From assembly GCF_003596405.1 (NCBI RefSeq), contig NZ_QYUR01000008.1, positions 868,001 through 932,000 on the forward strand: a stretch of 64,000 nucleotides of DNA, given 5' to 3'. Below the pieces are notes generated by a model, which searched no databases, had not been told where the DNA came from, and was given only the letters and a program-made list of their open reading frames with translations. This DNA is from Pseudomonas cavernicola (GTDB lineage: Bacteria > Pseudomonadota > Gammaproteobacteria > Pseudomonadales > Pseudomonadaceae). Below, piece after piece: positions 56,082 to 64,000 of the stretch (position 1 is its first letter; each line of letters begins with the position of its first letter). A program made the translations under genes and the position numbers.

Positions 56082-57218
56082 ATGCTCAAACGCTGCTGGC
56101 TTTGGCTTGGCCACCTGCTCGGAAAACTCACAGTGCTTCTGCTGATCGTCGGCCTTGGCGGCTGGGGCATTGGCTCGATTTACTACGCCTGGAAATTTTC
56201 CGGCCCGGTGTCCAACGAAGAACAGATCCCGCCGGGTGAAGCCGCCCTCACCCAGGGCATCATCGAAGATGCCATCCGTATCGTCGAACAGCACCGCGAC
56301 AACACCCGCGTACTGCGTGACGCCCACGCCAAAGCCCACGGCTGCGTGAAGGCCGAGTTCACCGTACTAGCGGAACTCGACCCAGCCTTGCGTCAAGGTG
56401 TGTTCAGCGAACCGGGCAAAACCTGGCAAGCCTGGATGCGCCTGTCCAACGGCAACGCCTATCCACAATTCGACCGTGCCCGCGATGCACGTGGCATGGC
56501 AATCAAACTGCTCGATGTGCCCGGCGCGAAGCTGATGGCTAGTAAGGGCACCGCCAGCGACCAAGACTTCGTGATGTTCAACCACTCATCGTTCTTCGTC
56601 CGTGACGTCGCCGAGTACAAAAGCAACTTCGCCGCCCAAGCCAGCGGCAAAAAGGTCTTGGCCTTCTTTCCCAACTGGGATCCTCGCAGCTGGGAACTGC
56701 GCCATCTGATCATCGCCCTGAAGACGCTGGCCCCCGCACCGGAAAGCCCGGTGGCGACGACTTACAGCTCCATTGCCCCGTTCAAGCTCGGGCCAAACAA
56801 CATCAAGTACCGCGTCATCCCAGCAGCGGAAAATTGCCCGAACTATGAGTTACCCAAGCAAAACCACGACTTGCCCAACTTCCTACGCAACGCGCTCTAT
56901 CAGCAACTCTCCCTCGACCGCGTTCCAGCCTGCTTTGCCTTGCAAGTACAACGGCAAAACCCCAAGCACTACATGCCCATTGAGGACACCAGTGTCGAGT
57001 GGGATGAGTCATTAGCGCCGTTCGAGACAGTTGCGACCATTAAACTACCCGCCCAGGACTTTGATAGCACCGAGCAGAATCTGTTTTGCGACAATCTATC
57101 GTTTAATCCCTGGCATTCGCTGCCGGAACATCGACCGATTGGAGGGATAAACCGGTTGCGTAAAGCGGTTTATGAGGCGGTGAGTGTGTATCGGCATGAG
57201 CGCAACGGTTCTGACTGA
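56082..57218 (+). CDS. Catalase-like heme protein, membrane-anchored
   Basis: A 378-residue protein with an N-terminal membrane helix (LGKLTVLLLIVGLGGWGIGSIYYAW). The body is a short catalase fold: VLRDAHAKAHGCVKAEFTV supplies the distal His, DFVMFNHSSFFVRD the conserved Asn, and VATTYSSIAPFKLG probably the heme-ligand Tyr. At this size it belongs with minimal catalase-related proteins rather than true monofunctional catalases. Several such proteins show peroxidase rather than catalase activity. The start at 56082 has AAGGA upstream. It follows the diheme cytochrome gene. Confidence 0.85.
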   Translation: MLKRCWLWLGHLLGKLTVLLLIVGLGGWGIGSIYYAWKFSGPVSNEEQIPPGEAALTQGIIEDAIRIVEQHRDNTRVLRDAHAKAHGCVKAEFTVLAELDPALRQGVFSEPGKTWQAWMRLSNGNAYPQFDRARDARGMAIKLLDVPGAKLMASKGTASDQDFVMFNHSSFFVRDVAEYKSNFAAQASGKKVLAFFPNWDPRSWELRHLIIALKTLAPAPESPVATTYSSIAPFKLGPNNIKYRVIPAAENCPNYELPKQNHDLPNFLRNALYQQLSLDRVPACFALQVQRQNPKHYMPIEDTSVEWDESLAPFETVATIKLPAQDFDSTEQNLFCDNLSFNPWHSLPEHRPIGGINRLRKAVYEAVSVYRHERNGSD

Positions 57219-57232
57219 AAGTACAAAACGCT

Positions 57233-57343
57233 GCCTAACAAACGCCTAAAGCAAACATGGCGATCTCAAGTTTCTAGCAGCACCTTATCCAGGTGTTGCA
57301 TTTGAAGCTTGAGACCGCCATGTCGTATAACACCTAACAACGG
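57233..57343. repeat. Long imperfect hairpin with flanking CCTAACAA direct repeats
   Basis: CATGGCGATCTCAAG (57256-57270) pairs with CTTGAGACCGCCATG (57308-57322), with an inner CACCT/AGGTG stem. The outer flanks are GCCTAACAAACG and ACCTAACAACGG in direct orientation. The left end resembles an attC core, but a matching opposite core is missing. Confidence 0.5.
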
Positions 57344-57384
57344 GGACTATTTACTAAGACTGAACATCCTTGTTCAACTTGGCC

Positions 57385-58053
57385 TCACCATGCAGCCAGG
57401 GCGGGGTTTCTTACTGCCCAGGCGCCTTGATCCATGCGCTCTGCAGTGTCCCTGTTTCTTGCCCAGGTGGTGAGCAGTACCATCATCAGGAACCCGCCTA
57501 CGATGAGAACCGGGTAAGCCGCCAGCAGTTCTACAAGCGAGTACTTCCAAGCCAGCGGGCGACCAACACCCAGCATTGCGGCATAGAACCACGACACACC
57601 CGACAACGCTCCCGAGAAAAGCGCCAGCATACGCAGACTGAACGAGAGCTTCAGCAACGAACCTGCTTTTTTCAGTGCAGGCAATACAGCGCTATGCAAC
57701 AGGGCACCGTTAAAGGTCAACAGCACAACGATCCCGATTTTGGCTTGCAACTTCGGATTGAGGAAATACTCCATCCCTTTGCCGGCGTAGTCTATCCCGA
57801 CGATAGCAATACCCGTGATCCAAAGCGCTACAAGAGCAAGCACTACTGTTTTTTGAAGGCTTTCCATATGGGCGTCATCATGTTGACCTGACGCATCCCC
57901 CTTAAGGAGTTGTTTGACCATTGCAATGTCGCTGGTCAAAACAAGTCCAATCGCCACGCAACAGGCAATAAGGTGGAAATAGACAACGCCTAAACGCAAA
58001 AACTCCACGGTCGCTTTTTGCCCTAACAACGAAGCAATTATATTGAGTTCCAT
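57385..58053 (-). CDS. Multi-pass inner membrane protein, function unknown
   Basis: A 222-residue protein with six or so hydrophobic segments, including YFHLIACCVAIGLVL, VLALVALWITGIAIVGIDY, IGIVVLLTFNGALLHSAVL and LVELLAAYPVLIVGGFLMMVLL. The conserved-looking His and polar residues within membrane segments (YFHL, NGALLHSAV) hint at cofactor or ion binding, but I cannot name the family with confidence; a DUF2214-like protein is possible. The ATG at 58053 is preferred because AGAGGT lies five bases upstream. Confidence 0.75.
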   Translation of the reverse strand: MELNIIASLLGQKATVEFLRLGVVYFHLIACCVAIGLVLTSDIAMVKQLLKGDASGQHDDAHMESLQKTVVLALVALWITGIAIVGIDYAGKGMEYFLNPKLQAKIGIVVLLTFNGALLHSAVLPALKKAGSLLKLSFSLRMLALFSGALSGVSWFYAAMLGVGRPLAWKYSLVELLAAYPVLIVGGFLMMVLLTTWARNRDTAERMDQGAWAVRNPALAAW

Positions 58054-58858
58054 GGTTACCTCTTTATTCGAATAATGAATCGACAAACGATTCAATATGG
58101 CTTAACTGGATTTTATAGATGCAAATTGCAATCAAGATCCAGCAGTTTGTATTAATTAATCCTGCGGTATCACGATATCGAGATAAAAGTGAGCTTAGCG
58201 AATGAACTATTCATCATCCGATTGTCTCCATTTTCAGGTAATAAAAATCCCCAACACACTTTGTGCATATGAGGTTTCACTGCCGCTTTGGGGGGTAGGT
58301 GAGGATCAGAGCCCGCTTCACCTACCGGCTATTCTGAACGGAAAAACCCGCATCCGTTCATTTTTTGAACAATTTTGCCGACCAACGGCAGTGACAAAAA
58401 CCCGCCATGAGCAGTCGCTCAGTGCCAGGAGGGGTAGCCGAACCACCATCATTGCTGGCTCTCCGCGCAACTGGCAAGCAGATGAAAGCCCTCTCGGGCG
58501 TGTTGATTTTTTTCATGAGTCTCATGGATCAAAGGAGGGCGTAACGGCCACTCACCAGTAAAAATGTCATCACGCGGGTTCATGAGTCAGCCCGGAGCAC
58601 TGCCATTTGCTGCTCAAAAAGCACATTCGCGGCACTACCCGCGGAGAATCATTAGCTACAAATACGCCTCCGAACGTCCTGGAGCATCCCCAACACCACG
58701 AACACCTGTCATTTTCGCGACAAACACCGTCAATTCTGCGACTTAATGTGACTTGCAGGTCAACTCTGATCATCAACACCCATGACAGGCCACAGCAGCG
58801 TATGTCTAGCGCCGGCGGCCGCTTACTGTATTGGGATCTACTCGGAGAAACCGACCCC
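58054..58858. other. Gene-poor region
   Basis: About 800 bp with no supported gene. An open frame of 119 codons at 58202-58561 shows no recognisable domain and no good ribosome binding site. Base composition is lower in GC than the surroundings in its first 200 bases. Confidence 0.5.
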
Positions 58859-59128
58859 ATGAACACCCCGCTCCGTTTTAACGAAGCACTGTTGATCGCC
58901 AGCCGCGCGTTTCAACCGTTTCAATGCGTCGCCTGGGCTCCACAAGATGGCACTGGCGAGCTGAGCCTTACCGTAATCGACCGTACCAGCACTCGTTTGC
59001 TTGGCCGTACACAACTGTCCAGCAGCATTTATACCGACCCAGAACAACTGGCCAACGTACTGAAAAAGTCCCGCGACGAGCTCAGTCAGCAGGGTTACGA
59101 CCTACAACCCTGGCACATGCCGGAATAA
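58859..59128 (+). CDS. Small soluble hypothetical protein
   Basis: An 89-residue protein, MNTPLRFNEALLIASRAF at the start and GYDLQPWHMPE at the end. GGAGA precedes the ATG. The codon pattern is normal for the host. No cysteines other than one and no membrane segment. I do not recognise a domain. A longer in-frame reading from 58607 adds an unlikely N-terminus. Confidence 0.7.
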   Translation: MNTPLRFNEALLIASRAFQPFQCVAWAPQDGTGELSLTVIDRTSTRLLGRTQLSSSIYTDPEQLANVLKKSRDELSQQGYDLQPWHMPE

Positions 59129-59603
59129 AGCGGCACAGCGCTCAATACCCTCTCTGCAGCGGTGGGCAGGATCGAAAACCTGTTCACCGCTGTAATACCT
59201 GCTCAAACCACGCCAGCCCGCTGCCCCTATCTCCATCCTCGCCGGCAACTCAAACAACTAAGCTGAGCCCTCTGAATGGCCCTTTCCCTGCATGGCGGCT
59301 ATCTCGCTTAGCCCACGCAGAGCTGTCGGTCCTCACCGCGACCACGCCACCACCGACAGCCAAAACACTTGGCAAACAAATCGAACTACGGCCCCTCCCG
59401 GCACTGCTGGAAGCCTCTCTCGCCGGGGAATTGGCTTCCCCTTGCCCCCAAGGTCAGCGCTGAAAAGGTAGTGCGAGGTCTGCTGCTAAAAATCCTTAAC
59501 GAGTGCTGCCCGCCCCTCTATTTGGCAATATCTGTGCGGTCAATGACATTGTCGCCACTCCTCCACCGCTGCACACTGGCGACCATGAGTATCGAGGTGC
59601 GCC
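59129..59603. other. Intergenic region without visible features
   Basis: 475 bp in which I see no gene, RNA or clear repeat. It should hold the promoter of the following regulator gene. Confidence 0.5.
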
Positions 59604-60599
59604 ATGGAAGCTCTACGCCGGATTGCCTGTCTGATCTATCCGAATGTCATGAGCCTGGACGTCACAGGTCCGCTGCAGGTATTTGCCTCGGCGAATGTCG
59701 AGCGCCTGCGCCAGGGGCTCCCTGCGCTGTATGAGCTGAGCCTGATCGGTAGTACAGAAGACCCGGTAGCCACATCGGCTGGCCTACGAATGTGTGTCGA
59801 TCAAATGTGGCGACAGGTTGATCCGGCCCAGTTGGATACCCTGCTGGTGCCTGGCGGCCAGGGTGTCGATGTTCAGTGCCAGGACGCGGACCTACTCGAT
59901 TGGTTGCGCAACGCCGAACCCAAAGTACGCCGCCTCGGTTCAGTCTGCTCCGGCGCACTGATTCTCGCGGCGGCCGGCGTACTGGATGGACGAATGGCGA
60001 CCACCCATTGGGCGGACGTCGATGAGCTTCGCGACAGCCACCCGGCGGTACGCGTCCAGGCTGACCGTCTGCACACCTACGACCCGCGCAATCAGGATGG
60101 CGATGCCCATGTATTCACCTCGGCCGGGGTAACCGCGGGCATCGATCTGGCGTTGGCGCTGGTGGAAGCCGATCTCGGGCGGGCGACAGCCTTGGCCGTA
60201 GCTCGACGGCTGGTGATGTTTCTTCGCCGTCCCGGCGGGCAGACGCAGTTCAGTGCGCTGCTGACGCCAGAGCCAAGCCGCGTCCCTCGGCTGGCTGCCC
60301 TGCTCGATTGGCTGCCCGCCCACCTCGGCGACGATCTCTCGCTGGAGGTACTGGCTGAACAGGCACGGCTGGCGCCGCGCACTCTGTCGCGGGTATTCGT
60401 GCAGGAGTTGGGTATGGGCCCTGGGCGCTATGTCGAGCGTCTTCGACTGGAAGCTGCCCGTGCACTCCTGCAGGACGCTCAGGCATCGATCAGCACGGTG
60501 GCGCGATTGACCGGTTTTGGCCACCCCGAAAACCTGCGCCGCACTTTTCACAAGTACTTGTCCGTCAGCCCACAGGAATATGCCGAACGCTTCGGCTGA
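59604..60599 (+). CDS. GlxA-family AraC-type transcription regulator
   Basis: A 331-residue regulator joining an N-terminal DJ-1/PfpI-like domain to a C-terminal AraC DNA-binding domain. The first part shows LVPGGQGV and the nucleophile-elbow position GSVCSGALILAAAG with Cys115, followed by TTHWAD. The second part ends VARLTGFGHPENLRRTFHKYLSVSPQEYAERFG. Members often control amino-acid or quaternary amine catabolism, but the inducer is unknown here. The upstream GAGGTG gives a usable ribosome binding site. The gene for DUF1272 follows after 22 bases. Confidence 0.9.
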   Translation: MEALRRIACLIYPNVMSLDVTGPLQVFASANVERLRQGLPALYELSLIGSTEDPVATSAGLRMCVDQMWRQVDPAQLDTLLVPGGQGVDVQCQDADLLDWLRNAEPKVRRLGSVCSGALILAAAGVLDGRMATTHWADVDELRDSHPAVRVQADRLHTYDPRNQDGDAHVFTSAGVTAGIDLALALVEADLGRATALAVARRLVMFLRRPGGQTQFSALLTPEPSRVPRLAALLDWLPAHLGDDLSLEVLAEQARLAPRTLSRVFVQELGMGPGRYVERLRLEAARALLQDAQASISTVARLTGFGHPENLRRTFHKYLSVSPQEYAERFG

Positions 60600-60621
60600 A
60601 AACCTCATTAAGGAGCCCCTA

Positions 60622-60870
60622 ATGCTGCAACTACGCCCGAATTGCGAATGCTGTGACCGCGACTTGCCGCCGGAATCCGACGCGGCATTGATCTGTTCGT
60701 TCGAATGCACCTTTTGCCGCGACTGCAGCGACAAGGTTCTGCACGGCATCTGTCCGAACTGCGGCGGCGAACTGGTAACCCGACCGCGCCGCCCGGCAGC
60801 TGCGCTCGCTAAATTTCCCGCCTCGACCGAAAGAGTGCGCAAGCCCGCCGGTTGTACCGCTAACCGCTGA
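60622..60870 (+). CDS. DUF1272 small zinc-ribbon-like protein
   Basis: An 82-residue protein with closely spaced cysteine pairs: CECC, CSFECTFCRDC and CPNCGGE, enough to bind two zinc ions. The sequence LQLRPNCECCDRDLPPES is the recognised DUF1272 start. AAGGAG lies six bases before the ATG. The C-terminal 30 residues are basic and poorly conserved in appearance. Function unknown. It may be co-transcribed with the GlxA-type regulator. Confidence 0.88.
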   Translation: MLQLRPNCECCDRDLPPESDAALICSFECTFCRDCSDKVLHGICPNCGGELVTRPRRPAAALAKFPASTERVRKPAGCTANR

Positions 60871-60907
60871 ACCACTACTAATCGCTAAGCCACTAGGAGT
60901 GGTCACG

Positions 60908-61127
60908 ATGCTTTTGTTCAACAAACTCCAAGGTGCCGGCGGCGGCGATGATGCTGACCCGCACCGTGCATCCGCCGGCTGGTTCCAACCCGGTGATCAT
61001 TTTCCTGACACTTCCGGGCTGGGACTTCCTGCTCTATCCCACGCTGACTGGCGCACTGATGCTGCTGGTGGTCGCGTTGATTTTTAACAACTCAGTGCGT
61101 AGCGCCAACTACCCCAAGTACTGGTAG
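60908..61127 (+). pseudogene. HPP-family membrane protein, internally deleted
   Basis: An ATG at 60908 (MLLFNKLQG) loses frame after about ten codons. In the next frame the sequence reads MMLTRTVHPPAGSNP, containing the HPP motif, then FLLYPTLTGALMLLVVALIFNN to a stop at 61127. This is the C-terminal third of an HPP-family protein. The four-helix core before it is missing, so the gene is a relic produced by an out-of-frame deletion. Confidence 0.8.
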
Positions 61128-61155
61128 CTGACTGTCATTCTGCCGGAGGCCCACC

Positions 61156-62322
61156 ATGCTGCTACTGCGTAACCCATCGATCCGCCTGCTATTTGCCGGC
61201 CAGGCGCTGTATTGGTCCTGCTCGATGATTGGTATCACCCTCACCTCGCTGGTAGGCCTGCAGTTGGCACCATTGAATGTGCTGGCGACCCTGCCGCTGG
61301 CTTTGCTGGTACTCGGCAATTTACTCGCCGTGCAACCGTTGTCGCTGTTTATGCAGCGCCACGGACGCCGCCCCGGGCTGATGCTCGGTACTGGCTGTGG
61401 CGTGCTCGGCGGGCTGGTCAGCGCGCTCGGTGTGGGGCTCGGCGACTTCGCCATTTTCTGCCTCGGCGCATTGCCGATTGGTGCCTATCAGGCTTCGGCG
61501 ATGTATTACCGGTTTGCCGCACTGGAAGCCGTCGATGAACCGCAAAAAGGTCGCGCCACCGCGTATGTGATCGGCGGTGGGGTGTTGGCTGCGCTGATTG
61601 CGCCGAGCCTGGCGCTCTGGTCACGTAATGCCCTGGCAACGCCCTTCGTCGGCGCTTACCTGCTAATTGCACTGCTGGCTCTGCTCGGTCTGCTGCTGAT
61701 GACACAACTGCGCGAAGGCGCCGCGCCAAAACCGGGCAAAGCCGGATTAGCGGCTATGCGCGAACTGTTAGCGCGACCGTTGGTGCGCGCGGCTATCGCC
61801 ACGACTGCGATTGGCCACGGGCTGATGATCTTCGTCATGAATGCCACGCCGCTGGCGATGAGTTTCTGTGGGCTGGGCTTGGAGGCCAGTTCGCGGGTGA
61901 TTCAATGGCATATGCTCGGCATGTTCCTGCCGGCATTCATTGCCGGGCCATTGGTGGACAAACTCGGCAGCCGACGCATTGCGCTGCTGGGCAGCAGCAT
62001 TCTGCTTATCAGCGCCAGCGTAGCCCTCGCTGGGCTGAATCAGACGCACTTCCTGATCAGCTCCTTCCTGCTCGGGCTGGGCTGGAATTTGATGCTGATC
62101 GCCGGCACCACACTCTTGACTGAAGGCCACAGCAGCGATGAACGCGGCCATGCCCAGGGCTTGATGGAGCTCGCCAACGGTTCGGTGGCGGCCTGCGCCT
62201 CTTTCGCCTCCGGTGCGCTGATCAGCGGGATCGGCTGGGTTGCGATCAACCTCGGCGTCTTGCCGTTGATCGTGATTGCCCTGCTGATGCTGATTCCCGC
62301 ACGCAGGCCACTCGCGGCGTAA
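61156..62322 (+). CDS. Major facilitator superfamily transporter
   Basis: A 388-residue inner membrane transporter with about eleven or twelve hydrophobic segments. The loop after the second helix reads QPLSLFMQRHGRRPGLMLG, a variant of the MFS D-R-x-G-R-R motif, and the equivalent loop in the second half is GPLVDKLGSRRIALLG. The large central loop contains LREGAAPKPGKAGL. Substrate unknown; the general plan resembles drug or small-metabolite exporters. It precedes a clear terminator. Confidence 0.88.
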   Translation: MLLLRNPSIRLLFAGQALYWSCSMIGITLTSLVGLQLAPLNVLATLPLALLVLGNLLAVQPLSLFMQRHGRRPGLMLGTGCGVLGGLVSALGVGLGDFAIFCLGALPIGAYQASAMYYRFAALEAVDEPQKGRATAYVIGGGVLAALIAPSLALWSRNALATPFVGAYLLIALLALLGLLLMTQLREGAAPKPGKAGLAAMRELLARPLVRAAIATTAIGHGLMIFVMNATPLAMSFCGLGLEASSRVIQWHMLGMFLPAFIAGPLVDKLGSRRIALLGSSILLISASVALAGLNQTHFLISSFLLGLGWNLMLIAGTTLLTEGHSSDERGHAQGLMELANGSVAACASFASGALISGIGWVAINLGVLPLIVIALLMLIPARRPLAA

Positions 62323-62343
62323 AACGCGCGGCAGGCGCACATA

Positions 62344-62371
62344 AAAAAGGCGGCCCGCAGGCCGCCTTTTT
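62344..62371. terminator. Bidirectional Rho-independent terminator
   Basis: AAAAAGGCGGCC, loop CGCA, GGCCGCCTTTTT: a perfect stem with A and T tails on both sides, between the convergent MFS gene and nfuA. Confidence 0.93.
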
Positions 62372-62388
62372 GTCGGAGCACGCCTTAC

Positions 62389-62973
62389 TTAGTAGTAGGC
62401 GTTTTCCTTGTTGGTGTGATCCGTCACATCACGCACGCCTTTCAGTTCGGGGATGCGTTCCAGCAAGGTTTTCTCGATACCTTCTTTGAGCGTCAGGTCG
62501 ACCTGGCCGCAGCCCTGGCAGCCGCCACCAAACTTCAGCACCGCGATGCCGTCTTCGACCACATCGATCAGACTGACCTCGCCGCCATGGCTCGCCAGAC
62601 CGGGATTGATCTCGGTCTGCAGGTAGTAGCTGATGCGCTCGTTGATCGGGCTGTCCGCATTGACCATCGGCACCTTGGCGTTCGGTGCTTTGATGGTCAG
62701 TTGGCCACCCATACGGTCGGTCGCGTAGTCGACTACCGCATCTTCCAGAAACGCTTCGCTGAAGGCGTCGATATAGGCCGTGAAGCTTTTCAGCGCCAGG
62801 GCGGTGTCTTCAGGCTTCTCTTCACCCGGCTTGCAATAAGCAATGCAGGTTTCTGCGTACTGCGTGCCCGGCTGGGTAATAAAAACGCGAATGCCGATGC
62901 CCGTGGTGTTCTGCTTGCTCAGCAGATCAGCCAGGTAGTCGTGGGCAGCTTCGGTAATGGTAATGGCGCTCAT
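62389..62973 (-). CDS. nfuA: Fe-S biogenesis carrier protein NfuA
   Basis: Carries and delivers [4Fe-4S] clusters to target enzymes under stress. It has 194 residues with an N-terminal degenerate A-type carrier domain ([23 protein letters not shown]) and a C-terminal Nfu domain with the cluster-binding pair Cys152 and Cys155 in [19 protein letters not shown]. It ends ENAYY, close to the E. coli protein's HSYY. GAGGAG precedes the ATG at 62973; an earlier in-frame GTG at 62988 is less likely. Confidence 0.97.
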   Translation of the reverse strand: MSAITITEAAHDYLADLLSKQNTTGIGIRVFITQPGTQYAETCIAYCKPGEEKPEDTALALKSFTAYIDAFSEAFLEDAVVDYATDRMGGQLTIKAPNAKVPMVNADSPINERISYYLQTEINPGLASHGGEVSLIDVVEDGIAVLKFGGGCQGCGQVDLTLKEGIEKTLLERIPELKGVRDVTDHTNKENAYY

Positions 62974-63099
62974 GGCAACTCCTCGCAAACTTAGGCGCAG
63001 TGTACGTCACTCGACCCTGCAGGGCAAAGTCCTAGCGTTTTAGTCGGACAAATGTAACGCCCGCAGCCCGAGTATCATTCCGGGCCGCGGACTCACTGC

Positions 63100-64000
63100 T
63101 TAAAGATTCTCATAGCGGTTCATATCCAGCACACCGGCCTCCTCCGGCTCGGTGTCCCGAATGTAGCCCGACAGATCATGAAAGTACCGCCAGAACTCCG
63201 GATGACTGCGGCGCACGCCCCAACGTTGCACCAGTTGTTCGAACGCCGCGGCATCCTTGGCTTGCTCCATCGCGAAGACAAAGTCCGGAACTTCATCGAC
63301 TTGCAGGTTGAAGATGAAGTTGGGATAGCTACTCAGCACACCCGGATAAACAGTTACGGTGTCCAATCCTGGCTGATAGCGCAATTCCTCACCGAGCATA
63401 AAAGCCACGTTGCTGTGCGCCCGGTTGCGCAGCAGGCTGTAGATCTCAAGCTTGCCATCGGGTAATTCGACGCGCAGCAGAGTCGCTTCCGGCAACTGCG
63501 TGATGACCTTGAGCCCTGCTGCCGGCTTATTCGTCAGCCGGCTGAGAGCCTGTTCGGCATCCTGCAATGGCTTGGCAATATTGGCTCGATAACAAGCACC
63601 CGCCTGACAGCGGTTGATCGGGTCTGGCCGCGCATTGATGCTTGCGTAGCGCTCCGCCAGCGCTGCGGCAAAAGTGCTTTTCGGATTCGGACCAGCCAAT
63701 TTAAGGCCCGTGGGGCTATCGTCATCGATGCCTTGATAATCCATCCACATTTTCACCTTGCCACTGTTCTGATACCAATCGCTCAAGATCGCCTCGCGCG
63801 AGTCGGCTGGCATCAGGCGCAGGAAGTTCTGCTCAGCGCCATTGCGAATCAGGTCGAAATACAGCCGTGTCTGGGCCTGGTGGGAAACGTTGCCATAAAC
63901 GTCGAAGTTGACCACCAACTGATAGTAAGTCCGCTCCAGTAGCGGGTAGTCCAGCCACCATAAGGTTTGTGGGATCTCGCCGATCAAGCCCTTGCGCACC
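63100..64000 (-). CDS. cti: Fatty acid cis/trans isomerase, C-terminal part
   Basis: The gene enters from the right edge; about 300 C-terminal residues are visible. Phrases such as YPLLERTYYQLVVNFDVYGNVSHQAQTR, LRNGAEQNFLRL-like LIRNGAEQNFLRLMP and GLDTVTVYPGVLSSYPNFIF match the Pseudomonas periplasmic Cti, which converts cis- to trans-unsaturated fatty acids of membrane lipids under solvent or heat stress. The N-terminal signal peptide and heme-binding motif lie outside the window. Confidence 0.9.
   Translation of the reverse strand, partial: VRKGLIGEIPQTLWWLDYPLLERTYYQLVVNFDVYGNVSHQAQTRLYFDLIRNGAEQNFLRLMPADSREAILSDWYQNSGKVKMWMDYQGIDDDSPTGLKLAGPNPKSTFAAALAERYASINARPDPINRCQAGACYRANIAKPLQDAEQALSRLTNKPAAGLKVITQLPEATLLRVELPDGKLEIYSLLRNRAHSNVAFMLGEELRYQPGLDTVTVYPGVLSSYPNFIFNLQVDEVPDFVFAMEQAKDAAAFEQLVQRWGVRRSHPEFWRYFHDLSGYIRDTEPEEAGVLDMNRYENL

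Noticed and set aside
58202..58561. Possible 119-codon gene in the gap after the membrane protein gene
   Set aside because: No ribosome binding site, no domain, and an unlikely composition. Recorded as a gene-poor region instead.
1..64000. tRNA, rRNA or prophage genes
   Set aside because: None was recognised on reading either strand.

Overview
The window looks like chromosomal DNA of a Pseudomonas species. It is GC-rich, carries uppP, nfuA and cti homologues, and contains the REP elements with GTAGGAGCGA-type arms that are typical of the genus. A central stretch (about 29.0-32.8 kb) is clearly AT-richer, as expected for serotype-specific O-antigen genes.

Layout. 0-5 kb: ordinary chromosomal genes (5' end of a FAD-dependent oxidoreductase, an AraC regulator, uppP, a decayed chemoreceptor, an unknown protein, and a pnuC/nadR-like salvage pair). 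5-11.4 kb: a 1975-residue secreted heme peroxidase with RTX repeats (rtx1), preceded by a promoter, a short leader ORF and a hairpin. 11.6-13.5 kb: a group IIC-like intron with a frameshifted reverse transcriptase, lying directly after a terminator hairpin. 13.6-36.2 kb: a minus-strand surface-polysaccharide cluster (wbpM, wbpL, wbpV-like, two wbuB-like transferases, pglC/D/E-like genes, fnlA/B/C, a further glycosyltransferase, wzx, wzy, two wzz). It is interrupted by a RAYT with REP elements, a yefM-yoeB module, IS66 scars and gene relics. 36.6-47.2 kb: a 3526-residue RTX protein with two complete heme-peroxidase domains in tandem (rtx2). It has the same promoter, leader ORF and hairpin layout as rtx1. 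47.9-52.3 kb: a divergent three-gene type I secretion operon. 52.4-64 kb: an enhancer-binding-type regulator with a variant GAFTGA loop, a diheme cytochrome c, a catalase-like protein, a membrane protein, small hypotheticals, a GlxA-type regulator, a DUF1272 protein, an HPP-family relic, an MFS transporter, nfuA and the 3' part of cti.

How the genes may work together. The ABC/MFP/OMP operon beside rtx2 is the obvious exporter for both RTX peroxidases, whose C-termini end in the same six residues. The two rtx genes share a -35/-10 promoter with a 17-nt spacer, an ~80-nt upstream leader, a short ORF ending in HGPP plus two residues, and a hairpin just before the ribosome binding site. This suggests one shared post-transcriptional control. 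In the polysaccharide cluster, FnlA/B/C would make UDP-L-FucNAc. WbpM plus the PglE/D/C-like proteins would make and attach a bacillosamine-type sugar, and WbpM plus the WbpV-like reductase would make UDP-QuiNAc. The duplicated wecB end, truncated wbpL copy, second wbuB and IS66 scars indicate that the cluster is a hybrid assembled by recombination. All functional assignments are from reading sequence motifs; none was checked by database search.
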